From: Rhipicephalus microplus
Lineage: Eukaryota > Arthropoda > Arachnida > Ixodida > Ixodidae
DNA: 64,000 bases
Reading direction: 5' to 3'
Assembly (NCBI RefSeq): GCF_043290135.1
Contig: NC_134701.1
Location: forward strand, 4,087,001-4,151,000
Both the position numbers and the translations under genes were made by a program. This document shows, in pieces, positions 1-12,821 of this stretch. Under the pieces are notes generated by a model. That model was given only the letters and a program-made list of their open reading frames with translations, had not been told where the DNA came from and searched no databases. Positions within the stretch are counted from its first letter, which is position 1. Each line of letters starts with the position of its first letter.

Positions 1-948
1 GGTGAAATGTTGTGAAAGCACACAAAACGGCATGAACAAGCCAAATATCGCGTGTTGTACCGTTACAAGTGCGAAACTGCTATGTTGTGATATTCTCGTT
101 AAAGCGCATGCAAGCATCGTGAAACCTTAAAGAACGATGTCATTTAGCGAGATACAGCGTTCTGTACTGCAATAAGTTGGTGAAAAACTGTGAGGTTATG
201 CAAATATCCTAATTGTGAACGAAACAGTGTAATAGAGCGTTTTTTAATACAAGTGCGAATGTTAGGTTAGGTTAAGATATGAACCGTCGTAAAACCGCAT
301 TAAACAATGTCACTTAGTGAGATGCAGTGTTTTTCACCATTACAAGTCGGGAACTACGATATCTAATGTGAAAGCGCATGAAACCATCGTAATCTTGTAG
401 AAAACATTCTAAAATTGCGAGTGAAACGTTTTCTAAAGATAGAAGTGCGAAGGTTAGCTTGAGTTATGTTAGTTTAAGCTATGTAGCGTCGTGAGACCAC
501 CAAAAAGGACGTCATCTAACGAGATAGTGTTGTTTTATTGCATGTACGAAACTGCAATAGGTGAACTGTTGTGAAAGTACACAAAACGGCTTGAACAAGC
601 CAAATACTGCGTGTTCTACCGTTACAAGTGCGAAACTGCTATATTGTGATATTCTCGTTAAAGCGCATGCAAGCATCGTGAAACCTTAAAGAACAATGTC
701 ATTTAGCGAAATACAGCGTTCTGTACTGCAATAAGTTGGTGAAAAACTGTGAGGTTATGCAAATATCGTAATATTGAACAAAACAGTGTAATAGAGCGTT
801 TTTAGATACATGTGCGAATGTTAGGTTAGGTTAAGATATGAACCGTCGTAAAACCGCATTAAACAATGTCAATTACTGAGATGCAGTGTTTTTCACCATT
901 AAAAGTGGGGAACTGCGATATTTAATGTGAAAGCGCTTGCAACCGTTG
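1..948. repeat. Subtelomeric-type satellite, left edge of window
   Basis: Tandem satellite with no coding capacity. It shows the basic order of three related monomers: M1 starting gtcatttagcg (139), M2 starting gtcacttagtg (309), M3 starting gtcatctaacg (511), then M1 again (698). The first 540 bases closely match the segment starting near 15027, sharing the rare variant atatcgcgtg. The part from about 605 on resembles the segment starting near 17795. It ends at the fixed TTAGG entry point (aaccgttg followed by ttagg). Confidence 0.9.
139..697. repeat. Reference 559-bp trimeric higher-order repeat (M1-M2-M3)
   Basis: One full satellite trimer, given as a reference. M1 is 139-308 (170 bp), M2 is 309-510 (202 bp) and M3 is 511-697 (187 bp). 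Each monomer starts with a form of gtcaYYtaRcgagat and has an internal form of acaagtgcgaa followed by a gaaacc block, so the three are diverged copies of one ancestor. M1 holds two tandem ttagg units (gttaggttaggttaag) and M2 a related stretch, so short telomere-like seeds are part of the satellite. Starts at 2506, 2693, 2863 and 3061 give the same spacing (187, 170, 198). Confidence 0.88.
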
Positions 949-1450
949 TTAGGTTAGGTTAGGTTAGGTTAGGTTTGGTTAGGTTAGGTTAGGTTAGGTT
1001 AGGTTAGATTAGGTTAGGTTGGGTTGAGTTGGGTTAGGTTAGGTTAGGTTAGGTTACGTTAGGTTAGGTTAGGTTAGGTAAGGATAATTTGGTTAGGTTA
1101 GGTAAGGTTAGGTTAGGTTAGGTTAGGTTGTGTTGGGTGTTGTTGGGTTGGGTTAGGTTGGGTTAGGTTAGGTTAGGTTACGTTAGGTTAGGTTAGGTTA
1201 GGTTACGTTAGGTTATGTTAGGTTAGGTTAGGTTACGTTAGGTTAGGTTAGGTCAGGTAAGGTTAGGTTACGTTAGAATAGGTTAGGTTAGGTTAGGTTA
1301 CGTTAGGTTAGGTTAAGTTAGGTTAGGTTAGGTTAGGTTAGGTAAGGTTAGATTAGGTTAGGTTAGGTTAGGTTTGGTTAGGTTAGGTTAGGTTAGGTTA
1401 GGTTATGTTAGGTTAGGTTGGGTTAGGTTAGGTTAGGTTAGGTTAGGTTA
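949..1450 (+). repeat. TTAGG array 1 (long class, 502 bp)
   Basis: Telomere-type TTAGG repeats with interspersed TTACG, TTGGG and TTTGG variants. Contains the recurrent markers ggataatttgg and ggtgttgttggg. Exits through aagatatgaaccgcgct. Followed by 676 bp of satellite (n=1). Confidence 0.93.
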
Positions 1451-2126
1451 AGATATGAACCGCGCTAAAACCGCATTAAACAATGTCACTTAGTGAGATG
1501 CAGTGTTTTTAACCTTTACAAGTTGGGAACTGCGATATCTAATGTGAAAGCGCTTGAAACCGTCGTAATGTTGTAGAAAGCAGTGTAAAGTAGCGAGTAA
1601 AACGTTTTCTAACGATAGAAGTGCGAAGGTTATGTTAGGTTGAGTTATGTTAGTTTAAGCTAGGTAGCGTCGTGCAACTACCAAAAACAACGTCATCTAA
1701 CGAGATAGTGTTTAATTGCGAGTACAAAACTGCGATAGGTGAAATGCTGTGAAAGCACACAAAACGGCATGAACAAGCCAAATACTGCGTGTTGTACCGT
1801 TACAAGTGCGAAACTGCTATGTTGTGATATTCTCGTTAAAGCGCATGCAAGCATCGTGAAACCTTAAAGAACGATGTCATTTAGCGAGATACAGCGTTCT
1901 GTACTGCAATAAGTTGGTGAAAAACTGTGAGGTTATGCAAATATCCTAATTGTGAACGAAACAGTGTAATAGAGCGTTTTTCAATACAAGTACGAATGTT
2001 AAGTTAGGTTAAGATATGAACCGTCGTAAAACCGCATTAAACAATGTCACTTAGTGAGATGCAGTGTTTTTCACCATTACAAGTCGGGAACTGCGATATC
2101 TAATGTGAAAGCGCTTGCAAACGTCG

Positions 2127-2264
2127 TTAGGTTAGGTTAGGTTAGGTCAGGTTAGGTTAGGTTAGGTTACGTTAGGTTAGGTTTGGTTAGGTTAGGTTAG
2201 GTTAGGTTAGGTTAGGTTATGTTAGGTTAGGTTGGGTTAGGTTAGGTTAGGTTACGTTAGGTTA
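2127..2264 (+). repeat. TTAGG array 2 (short class, 138 bp)
   Basis: Short array with the fixed order TTACG, TTTGG, TATG, TTGGG, TTACG variants. Exits through aaggtatgaaccgtcg. Followed by 1234 bp of satellite (n=2). Confidence 0.93.
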
Positions 2265-3498
2265 AGGTATGAACCGTCGTAAAACCGCAATAAACAATGT
2301 CACTTAGTGAGATGCAGTGTTTTTCACCTTTACAAGTTGGGAACTGCGATATCTAATGTGAAAGCGCTTGAAACCGTCGTAATGTTGTAGAAAGCAATGT
2401 AAAGTAGCGAGTAAAACGTTTTCTAACGATAGAAGTGCGAAGGTTATGTTAGGTTGAGTTATGTTAGTTTAAGCTAGGTAGCGTCGTGAAACCACCAAAA
2501 ACGACGTCATCTAACGAGATAGTGTTGTTTTATTGCGAGTACGAAACTGCGATAGGTAAAATGTTGTGAAAGCACACAAAATGGCATGAACAAGCCAAAT
2601 ACTGCGTGTTGTACCGTCACAAGTGCGAAACTGCTATGTTGTGACATTCTCGGTAAAGCGCATGCAAGTATCGTGAAACCTTAAAGAACGATGTCATTTA
2701 GCGAGATACAGCGTTCTGTACTGTAATAAGTTGGTGAGAAACTGTGTGGTCAAGCAAATATCGTAATTGTGAACGAAACAGTGTAATTGAGCGTCTTTAG
2801 ATACAAGTGCGAATGTTAGGTTAGGTTGACATATCAACCGTCGTAAAACCGCATTAAACAATGTCACTTAGATGTAGTGTTTTTCAACATTACAAGTCGG
2901 GAACTACGTTATCTAATGTGAAAGCGCATGAAACCGTCGTAATCTTGTAGAAAACATTGTAAAGTGGCGAGTAAAACGTTTTCTAACGATAGAAGTGCGA
3001 AGGTTAGGTTATGTTAGGTTAGTTTAAGCTAGGTAGCGTCGTGAAACTACCAAAAACGACGTCATCTAACGAGATAGTGTTGTTTTATAGCGAGTATTAA
3101 ACTGCGATAGGTGAAATGTTGTGAAAGCACACAAAACGGCATGAACAAGCCAAATACTGCGTGTTCTACCGTTACAAGTGCGAAACTGCTATATTGTGAT
3201 ATTCTCGTTAAAGCGCATGCAAGCATCGTGAAACCTTAAAGAACAATGTCATTTAGCGAGATACAGCGTTCTGTACTGCAATAAGTTGTTGAAAAACTGT
3301 GAGGTTATGCAAATATCATAATTGTGAACAAAACAGTGTAATAGAGCGTTTTTAGATACAAGTGCGAATGTTAGGTTAGGTTAAGATATGAACCGTCGTA
3401 AAACCGCATTAAACAATGTTAATTACTGAGATGCAGTGTTTTTCACCATTAAAAGTGGGGAACTGCGATATTTAATGTGAAAGCGCTTGCAACCGTCG

Positions 3499-4080
3499 TT
3501 AGGTTAGGTTAGGTTAGGTTAGGTTAGGTTAGGTTAGGTTTGGTTAGGTTAGGTTAGGTTAGGTTAGGTTAGATTAGGTTAGGTTAGGTTACGTTAGCTT
3601 AGGTTAGGTTAGGTAAGAATAATTTGGTTAGGTTAGGTAAGGTTAGGTTAGGTTAGGTTAGGTTGGGTTGGGTGTTGTTGGGTTGGGTTGGGTTGGGTTA
3701 GGTTGGGTTAGGTTAGGTTAGGTTACGTTAGGTTAGGTTAGGTTAGGTTAGGTTACGTTAGGTTATGTTAGGTTAGGTTACGTTAGGTTAGGTTAGGTCA
3801 GGTAAGGTTAGGTTACGTTAGAATAGGTTAGGTTAGGTTAGGTTAGGTTACGTTAGGTTAGGTTAAGTTAGGTTAGCTTAGGTTTGGTTAGCTTAGGTTA
3901 GGTTAGCTTAGGTTAGGTTAGGTTGGGTTGGGTTGGGTTAGGTTGGGTTAGGTTAGGTTAGGTTAGGGTAGGTTGGGTTAGGTTAGTTTAGGTTAGGTTA
4001 GGTTAGGTTGGGTTGGGTTAGGTTAGGTTAGGTTAGGTTAGGTAAGGTTAGGTTAGGTTAGGTTACGTTACGTTAGGTTA
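3499..4080 (+). repeat. TTAGG array 3 (long class, 582 bp)
   Basis: Long array with the ggtgttgttggg marker and a TTGGG run at about 3664-3716 that fits a G-quadruplex pattern. Followed by 1238 bp of satellite (n=2). Confidence 0.93.
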
Positions 4081-5318
4081 AGGTATGAACCGTCGTAAAA
4101 CCGCATTAAACAATGTCACTTAGTGAGATGCAGTGTTTTTCACCTTTACAAGTGGGGAACTGTGATATCTAATGTGAAAGCGCTTGAAACCGTCATAATG
4201 TTGTAGAAAGCAATGTAAAGTAGCGAGTAAAACGTTTTCTAACGATAGAAGTGCGAAGGTTATGTTAGGTTGAGTTATGTTAGTTTAAGCTAGGTAGCGT
4301 CGTGCAACTACCAAAAACAACGTCATCTAACGAGATAGTGTTGTTTTATTGCGAGTACGAAACTGCGATAGGTGAAATGTTGTGAAAGCACACAAAACGG
4401 CATGAACAAGCCAAATACTGCGTGTTGTACCGTTACAAGTGCGAAACTGCTATGTTGTGATATTCTCGTTAAAGCGCATGCAAGCATCGTGAAACCTTAA
4501 AGAACGATGTCATTTAGCGAGATACAGCGTTCTGTACTGCAATAAGTTGGTGAAAAACTGTGAGGTTATGCAAATATCCCAATTGTGAACGAAACAGTGT
4601 AATAGAGCGTTTTTTAATACAAGTGCGAATGTTAGGTTAGGTTAAGATATGAACCGTCGTAAAACCGCATTAAACAATGTCACTTAGTGAGATGCAGTGT
4701 TTTTCACCATTACAAGTCGGGAACTACGATATCTAATGTGAAAGCGCATGAAACCATCGTAATCTTGTAGAAAACATTGTAAAATTGCGAGTAAAACGTT
4801 TTCTAAAGATAGAAGTGCGAAGGTTAGCTTGAGTTATGTTAGTTTAAGCTATGTAGCGTCGTGAGACCACCAAAAAGGACGTCATCTAACGAGATAGTGT
4901 TGTTTTATTGCATATACGAAACTGCAATAGGTGAAATGTTGTGAAAGTACACAAAACGGCTTGAACAAGCCAGATACTGCGTGTTGTACCGTTACAAGTG
5001 CGAAACTGCTATAATGTGATATTCTCGGTAAAGCGCATGCAAGCATCGTGAAACCTTAAAGAACGATGTCATTTAGCGAGATACAGCGTTCTGTACTGCA
5101 ATAAGTTGGTGAAAAACTGTGAGGTTATGCAAATATCGTAATTGTGAACGAAACAGTGTAATAGAGCGTTTTTCAATACAAGTACCAATGTTAGGTTAGG
5201 TTAAGATATGAACCGTCGTAAAACTGCATTAAACAATGTCACTTAGTGAGATGCAGTGTTTTTCACCATTACAAGTCGGGAACTGCGATATCTAATGTGA
5301 AAGCGCTTGCAAACGTCG

Positions 5319-5456
5319 TTAGGTTAGGTTAGGTTAGGTCAGGTTAGGTTAGGTTAGGTTACGTTAGGTTAGGTTTGGTTAGGTTAGGTTAGGTTAGGTT
5401 AGGTTAGGTTATGTTAGGTTAGGTTGGGTTAGGTTAGGTTAGGTTACGTTAGGTTA
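5319..5456 (+). repeat. TTAGG array 4 (short class, 138 bp)
   Basis: Copy of array 2 in the second 3.19-kb unit. Followed by 1234 bp of satellite (n=2). Confidence 0.93.
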
Positions 5457-6690
5457 AGGTATGAACCGTCGTAAAACCGCAATAAACAATGTCACTTAGT
5501 GAGATGCAGTGTTTTTCACCTTTACAAGTTGGGAACTGCGATATCTAATGTGAAAGCGCTTGAAACCGTCGTAATGTTGTAGAAAGCAATGTAAAGTAGC
5601 GAGTAAAACGTTTTCTAACGATAGAAGTGCGAAGGTTATGTTAGGTTGAGTTATGTTAGTTTAAGCTAGGTAGCGTCGTGAAACCACCAAAAACGACGTC
5701 ATCTAACGAGATAGTGTTGTTTTATTGCGAGTACGAAACTGCGATAGGTAAAATGTTGTGAAAGCACACAAAATGGCATGAACAAGCCAAATACTGCGTG
5801 TTGTACCGTCACAAGTGCGAAACTGCTATGTTGTGACATTCTCGGTAAAGCGCATGCAAGTATCGTGAAACCTTAAAGAACGATGTCATTTAGCGAGATA
5901 CAGCGTTCTGTACTGTAATAAGTTGGTGAGAAACTGTGTGGTCAAGCAAATATCGTAATTGTGAACGAAACAGTGTAATTGAGCGTCTTTAGATACAAGT
6001 GCGAATGTTAGGTTAGGTTGACATATCAACCGTCGTAAAACCGCATTAAACAATGTCACTTAGATGTAGTGTTTTTCAACATTACAAGTCGGGAACTACG
6101 TTATCTAATGTGAAAGCGCATGAAACCGTCGTAATCTTGTAGAAAACATTGTAAAGTGGCGAGTAAAACGTTTTCTAACGATAGAAGTGCGAAGGTTAGG
6201 TTATGTTAGGTTAGTTTAAGCTAGGTAGCGTCGTGAAACTACCAAAAACGACGTCATCTAACGAGATAGTGTTGTTTTATAGCGAGTATTAAACTGCGAT
6301 AGGTGAAATGTTGTGAAAGCACACAAAACGGCATGAACAAGCCAAATACTGCGTGTTCTACCGTTACAAGTGCGAAACTGCTATATTGTGATATTCTCGT
6401 TAAAGCGCATGCAAGCATCGTGAAACCTTAAAGAACAATGTCATTTAGCGAGATACAGCGTTCTGTACTGCAATAAGTTGTTGAAAAACTGTGAGGTTAT
6501 GCAAATATCATAATTGTGAACAAAACAGTGTAATAGAGCGTTTTTAGATACAAGTGCGAATGTTAGGTTAGGTTAAGATATGAACCGTCGTAAAACCGCA
6601 TTAAACAATGTTAATTACTGAGATGCAGTGTTTTTCACCATTAAAAGTGGGGAACTGCGATATTTAATGTGAAAGCGCTTGCAACCGTCG

Positions 6691-7267
6691 TTAGGTTAGG
6701 TTAGGTTAGGTTAGGTTAGGTTAGGTTAGGTTTGGTTAGGTTAGGTTAGGTTAGGTTAGGTTAGATTAGGTTAGGTTAGGTTACGTTAGCTTAGGTTAGG
6801 TTAGGTAAGAATAATTTGGTTAGGTTAGGTAAGGTTAGGTTAGGTTAGGTTAGGTTGGGTTGGGTGTTGTTGGGTTGGGTTGGGTTGGGTTAGGTTGGGT
6901 TAGGTTAGGTTAGGTTACGTTAGGTTAGGTTAGGTTAGGTTAGGTTACGTTAGGTTATGTTAGGTTAGGTTACGTTAGGTTAGGTTAGGTCAGGTAAGGT
7001 TAGGTTACGTTAGAATAGGTTAGGTTAGGTTAGGTTACGTTAGGTTAGGTTAAGTTAGGTTAGCTTAGGTTTGGTTAGCTTAGGTTAGGTTAGCTTAGGT
7101 TAGGTTAGGTTGGGTTGGGTTGGGTTAGGTTGGGTTAGGTTAGGTTAGGTTAGGGTAGGTTGGGTTAGGTTAGTTTAGGTTAGGTTAGGTTAGGTTGGGT
7201 TGGGTTAGGTTAGGTTAGGTTAGGTTAGGTAAGGTTAGGTTAGGTTAGGTTACGTTACGTTAGGTTA
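6691..7267 (+). repeat. TTAGG array 5 (long class, 577 bp)
   Basis: Copy of array 3, shorter by one 5-bp unit. TTGGG run at about 6856-6900. Followed by 1238 bp of satellite (n=2). Confidence 0.93.
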
Positions 7268-8505
7268 AGGTATGAACCGTCGTAAAACCGCATTAAACAA
7301 TGTCACTTAGTGAGATGCAGTGTTTTTCACCTTTACAAGTGGGGAACTGTGATATCTAATGTGAAAGCGCTTGAAACCGTCATAATGTTGTAGAAAGCAA
7401 TGTAAAGTAGCGAGTAAAACGTTTTCTAACGATAGAAGTGCGAAGGTTATGTTAGGTTGAGTTATGTTAGTTTAAGCTAGGTAGCGTCGTGCAACTACCA
7501 AAAACAACGTCATCTAACGAGATAGTGTTGTTTTATTGCGAGTACGAAACTGCGATAGGTGAAATGTTGTGAAAGCACACAAAACGGCATGAACAAGCCA
7601 AATACTGCGTGTTGTACCGTTACAAGTGCGAAACTGCTATGTTGTGATATTCTCGTTAAAGCGCATGCAAGCATCGTGAAACCTTAAAGAACGATGTCAT
7701 TTAGCGAGATACAGCGTTCTGTACTGCAATAAGTTGGTGAAAAACTGTGAGGTTATGCAAATATCCTAATTGTGAACGAAACAGTGTAATAGAGCGTTTT
7801 TTAATACAAGTGCGAATGTTAGGTTAGGTTAAGATATGAACCGTCGTAAAACCGCATTAAACAATGTCACTTAGTGAGATGCAGTGTTTTTCACCATTAC
7901 AAGTCGGGAACTACGATATCTAATGTGAAAGCGCATGAAACCATCGTAATCTTGTAGAAAACATTGTAAAATTGCGAGTAAAACGTTTTCTAAAGATAGA
8001 AGTGCGAAGGTTAGCTTGAGTTATGTTAGTTTAAGCTATGTAGCGTCGTGAGACCACCAAAAAGGACGTCATCTAACGAGATAGTGTTGTTTTATTGCAT
8101 ATACGAAACTGCAATAGGTGAAATGTTGTGAAAGTACACAAAACGGCTTGAACAAGCCAGATACTGCGTGTTGTACCGTTACAAGTGCGAAACTGCTATA
8201 ATGTGATATTCTCGGTAAAGCGCATGCAAGCATCGTGAAACCTTAAAGAACGATGTCATTTAGCGAGATACAGCGTTCTGTACTGCAATAAGTTGGTGAA
8301 AAACTGTGAGGTTATGCAAATATCGTAATTGTGAACGAAACAGTGTAATAGAGCGTTTTTCAATACAAGTACCAATGTTAGGTTAGGTTAAGATATGAAC
8401 CGTCGTAAAACTGCATTAAACAATGTCACTTAGTGAGATGCAGTGTTTTTCACCATTACAAGTCGGGAACTGCGATATCTAATGTGAAAGCGCTTGCAAA
8501 CGTCG

Positions 8506-8633
8506 TTAGGTTAGCTTAGGTTAGGTTAGGTTAGGTTAGGTTACGTTAGGTTAGGTTTGGTTAGGTTAGGTTAGGTTAGGTTAGGTTAGGTTAGGCTAGG
8601 TTGGGTTAGGGTAGGTTAGGTTAGGTTAGGTTA
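8506..8633 (+). repeat. TTAGG array 6 (short class, 128 bp)
   Basis: Carries the variants ttagc near its start and ggctagg near 8594, both shared with array 21. Followed by 1234 bp of satellite. Confidence 0.92.
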
Positions 8634-9867
8634 AGATATGAACCGCGCTAAAACCGCATTAAACAATGTCACTTAGGGAGATGCAGTGTTTTTCACCTTT
8701 ACAAGTTGGGAACTGCGATATCTAATGTGAAAGCGCTTGAAACCGTTGTAATGTTGTAGAAAGCAATGTAAAGTAGCGAGTAAAACGTTTTCTAACGATA
8801 GAAGTGCGAAGGTTATGATAGGTTGAGTTATGTTAGTTTAAGCTAGGTAGCGTCGTGAAACCACCAAAAACGACGTCATCTAACGAGATAGTGTTGTTTT
8901 ATTGCGAGTACGAAACTGCGATAGGTAAAATGTGAAAGCACACAAAACGGCATGAACAAGCCAAATACTGCGTGTTGTATCGTTACAAGTGCGAAACTGC
9001 GATGTTGTGACATTCTCGGTAAAGCGCATGCAAGTATCGTGAAACCTTAAGAACGATGTCATTTAGCGAGATACAGCGTTCTGTACTGTAATAAGTTGGT
9101 GAGAAACTGTGAGGTCAAGCAAATATCGTAATTGTGAACGAAACAGTGTAATTGTGCGTCTTTAGATACAAGTGCGAATGTTAGGTTAGGTTGACATATC
9201 AACCATCGTAAAACCGCATTAAACAATGTCACTTAGTGAGATGTAGTGTTTTTCAACATTACAAGTCGGGAACTACGATATCTAATGTGAAAGCGCATGA
9301 AACCGTCGTAATCTTGTAGAAAACATTGTAAAGTTGCGAGTAAAACGTTTTCTAACGATAGAAGTGCGAAGGTTAGGTTAGGTTAGGTTAGTTTAAGCTA
9401 GGTAGCGTCATGAAACTACCAAAAACGACGTCATCTAACGAGATAGTGTTGTTTTATTGCGAGTATTAAACTGCGATAGGTGAAATATTGTGAATGCACA
9501 CAAAACGGCATGAACAAGCCAAATACTGCGTGTTCTACCGTTACAAGTGCGAAACTGCTATATTGTGATATTCTCGTTAAAGCGCATGCAAGCATCGTGA
9601 AACCTTAAAGAACAATGTCATTTAGCGAGATACAGCGTTCTGTACTGCAATAAGTTGGTGAAAAACTGTGAGGTTATGCAAATATCGTAATTGTGAACGA
9701 AACAGTGTAATAGAGCGTTTTTCAATACAAGTACCAATGTTAGGTTAGGTTAAGATATGAACCGTCGTAAAACCGCATTAAACAATGTCACTTAGTGAGA
9801 TGCACTGTTTTTCACCATTAGAAGTCGGGAACTGCGATATCTAATGTGAAAGCGCTTGCAAACGTCG
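8506..9867. repeat. 1.36-kb segmental tandem unit, copy 1
   Basis: A short TTAGG array followed by 1234 bp of satellite. It shares the variants ccatcgtaaaacc (9202) and gcgtcatgaaac (9405) with the next unit, which marks a local tandem duplication. Confidence 0.75.
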
Positions 9868-10020
9868 TTAGGTTAGCTTAGGTTAGGTTAGGTTAGGTTA
9901 GGTTAGGTTACGTTAGGTTAGGTTTGGTTAGGTTAGGTTAGATTAGGTTAGGTTAGGTTAGGTTAGGTTATGTTAGGTTAGGTTGGGTTAGGTTAGGTTA
10001 GGTTAGGTTAGGTTAGGTTA
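9868..10020 (+). repeat. TTAGG array 7 (short class, 153 bp)
   Basis: Related to array 6 but expanded by five units. Exits into ccgcgct. Followed by 1237 bp of satellite. Confidence 0.92.
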
Positions 10021-11257
10021 AGATATGAACCGCGCTAAAACCGCATTAAACAATGTCACTTAGTGAGATGCAGTGTTTTTCACCTTTACAAGTTCGGAAC
10101 TGCGATATCTAATGTGAAAGCGCTTGAAACCGTCGTAATGTTGTAGAAAGCAATGTAAAGTAGCGAGTAAAACGTTTTCTAACGATAGAAGTGCGAAGGT
10201 TATGTTAGGTTGAGTTATGTTAGTTTAAGCTAGGTAGCGTCGTGAAACCACCAAACACGACGTCATCTAACGAGATAGTGTTGTTTTATTGCGAGTACGA
10301 AACTGCGATAGGTAAAATGTTGTGAAAGCACACAAAACGGCATGAACAAGCCAAATACTGCGTGTTGTACCGTTACAAGTGCGAAACTGCTATGTTGTGA
10401 CATTCTCGGTAAAGCGCATGCAAGTATCGTGAAACCTTAAGAACGATGTCATTTAGCGAGATACAGCGTTCGGTACTGTAATAAGTTGGTGAGAAACTGT
10501 GAGGTCAAGCAAATATCGTAATTGTGAACGAAACAGTGTAATTGAGCGTCTTTAGATACAAGTGCGAATGTTAGGTTAGGTTGACATATCAACCATCGTA
10601 AAACCGCATTAAACAATGTCACTTAGTGAGATGTAGTGTTTTTCAACATTACAAGTCGGGAACTACGATATCTAATGTGAAAGCGCATGAAACCGTCGTA
10701 ATCTTGTAGAAAACATTGTAAAGTTGCGAGTAAAACGTTTTCTAACGATAGAAGTGCGAAGGTTAGGTTAGGTTAGGTTAGTTTAAGCTAGGTAGCGTCA
10801 TGAAACTACCAAAAACGACGTCATCTAACGAGATAGTGTTGTTTTATTGCGAGTATTAAACTGCGATAGGTGAAATGTTGTGAATGCACACAAAACGGCA
10901 TGAACAAGCCAAATACTGCGTGTTCTACCGTTACAAGTGCGAAACTGCTATATTGTGATATTCTCGTTAAAGCGCATGCAAGCATCGTGAAACCTTAAAG
11001 AACAATGTCATTTAGCGAGATACAGCGTTCTGTACTGCAATAAGTTGGTGAAAAACTGTGAGGTTATGCAAATATCGTAATTTTGAACGAAACCGTGTAA
11101 TAGAGCCTTTTTCAATACAAGTACGAATGTTAGGTTAGGTTAAGATATGAACCGTCGTAAAACCGCATTAAACAATGGCACTTAGTGCGATGCAGTGTTT
11201 TTCACCATTACAAGTCGGGAACTGCGATATCTAATGTGAAAGCGCTTGCAAACGTCG
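9868..11257. repeat. 1.39-kb segmental tandem unit, copy 2
   Basis: Tandem partner of 8506-9867. The length differs mainly because its TTAGG array is five repeats longer (153 against 128 bp). The same rare variants recur near 10588 and 10795. Confidence 0.75.
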
Positions 11258-11390
11258 TTAGGTTAGGTTAGGTTAGGTTAGGTTAGGTTAGGTTACGTTA
11301 GGTTAGGTTTGGTTAGGTTAGGTTAGGTTAGGTTAGGTTAGGTTATGTTAGGTTAGGTTGGGTTAGGTTAGCTTAGGTTACGTTAGGTTA
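11258..11390 (+). repeat. TTAGG array 8 (short class, 133 bp)
   Basis: Short array of the same variant order as array 2. Followed by 679 bp of satellite (n=1). Confidence 0.92.
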
Positions 11391-12069
11391 AGGTATGAAC
11401 CGTCGTAAAACCGCAATAAACAATGTCACTTAGTGAGATGCAGTGTTTTTCACCTTTACAAGTTGGGAACTGCGATATCTAATGTGAAAGCGCTTGAAAC
11501 CGTCGTAATGTTGTAGAAAGCAATGTAAAGTAGCGAGTAAAACGTTTTCTAACGATAGAAGTGCGAAGGTTATGTTAGGTTGAGTTATGTTAGTTTAAGC
11601 TAGGTAGCATCGTGAAACCACCAAAAACGACGTCATCTAACGAGATAGTGTTGTTTTATTGCGAGTACGAAACTGTGATAGGTAAAATGTTGTGAAAGCA
11701 CACAAAATGGCATGAACAAGCCAAATACTGCGTGTTCTACCGTTACAAGTGCGAAACTGCTATATTGTGATATTCTCGTTAAAGCGCATGCAAGCATCGT
11801 GAAACCTTAAAGAACAATGTCATTTAGCGAGATACAGCGTTCTGTACTGCAATAAGTTGGTGAAAAACTGTGAGGTTATGCAAATATCGTAATATTGAAC
11901 AAAACACTGTAATAGAGCGTTTTTAGATACAAGTGCGAATGTTAGGTTAGGTTAAGATATGAACCGTCGTAAAACCGCATTAAACAATGTCAATTACTGA
12001 GATGCAGTGTTTTTCACCATTAAAAGTGGGGAACTGCGATATTTAATGTGAAAGCGCTTGCAACCGTCG

Positions 12070-12821
12070 TTAGGTTAGGTTAGGTTAGGTTAGGTTAGGT
12101 TAGGTTAGGTTTGGTTAGGTTAGGTTAGGTTAGGTTAGGTTAGATTAGGTTAGGTTGGGTTGAGTTGGGTTAGGTTAGGTTAGGTTAGGTTAGGTTGGGT
12201 TAGGTTAGGTTAGGTTAGGTTAGGTTACGTTAGGTTAGGTTAGGTTACGTTAGGTTAGGTTAGGTTAGTTTACGTTAGGTTAGGTTAGGTTAGGTAAGGA
12301 TAATTTGGTTAGGTTAGGTAAGGTTAGGTTAGGTTAGGTTGTGTTGGGTGTTGTTGGGTTGGGTTGGGTTGGGTTAGGTTGGGTTAGGTTAGGTTAGGTT
12401 ACGTTAGGTTAGGTTAGGTTAGGTTAGGTTACGTTAGGTTATGTTAGGTTAGGTTAGGTTACGTTAGGTTAGGTTAGGTCAGGTAAGGTTAGGTTACGTT
12501 AGAATAGGTTAGGTTAGGTTACGTTAGGTTAGGTTAAGTTAGGTTAGGTTAGGTTTGGTTAGGTTAGGTTAGGTTAGCTTAGGTTAGGTTAGGTTGGGTT
12601 GGGTTGGGTTAGGTTGGGTTAGGTTAGGTTAGGTTAGGTTAGGTTGGGTTAGGTTAGTTTAGGTTAGGTTAGGTTAGGTTAGGTTGGGTTGGGTTGGGTT
12701 AGGTTAGGTTAGGTTAGGTAAGGTTAGGTTAGGTCAGGTTAGGTTAGGTTTGGTTAGGTTAGGTTAGGTTAGGTTATGTTAGGTTAGGTTGGGTTAGGTT
12801 AGGTTAGGTTAGGTTAGGTTA
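12070..12821 (+). repeat. TTAGG array 9 (longest, 752 bp)
   Basis: The longest array. It holds the long-class markers and ends with variants typical of the short class (TTTGG, TATG, TTGGG), so it looks like a long and a short array fused. Followed by 1237 bp of satellite. Confidence 0.93.

Larger units (their letters stand above)
2121..5312. repeat. 3.19-kb segmental tandem unit, copy 1
   Basis: This 3192-bp unit starts at acgtcg just before a short TTAGG array, runs through 1.23 kb of satellite, a 582-bp TTAGG array and another 1.24 kb of satellite. It is nearly identical to the next 3187 bp. Shared private variants include loss of gtgag in M2 (cttagatgtag, 2863), ttgttgaaaaac near 3287 and ataatgtg near 5011. 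Confidence 0.9.
5313..8499. repeat. 3.19-kb segmental tandem unit, copy 2
   Basis: Direct tandem copy of 2121-5312. The main length difference is 5 bp, one TTAGG unit, in the long array (577 against 582 bp). All private variants of copy 1 recur at the expected offset of 3192 before that array. A third, more diverged copy lies at 32263 to about 35.9 kb, directly right of the PLE. Confidence 0.9.
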
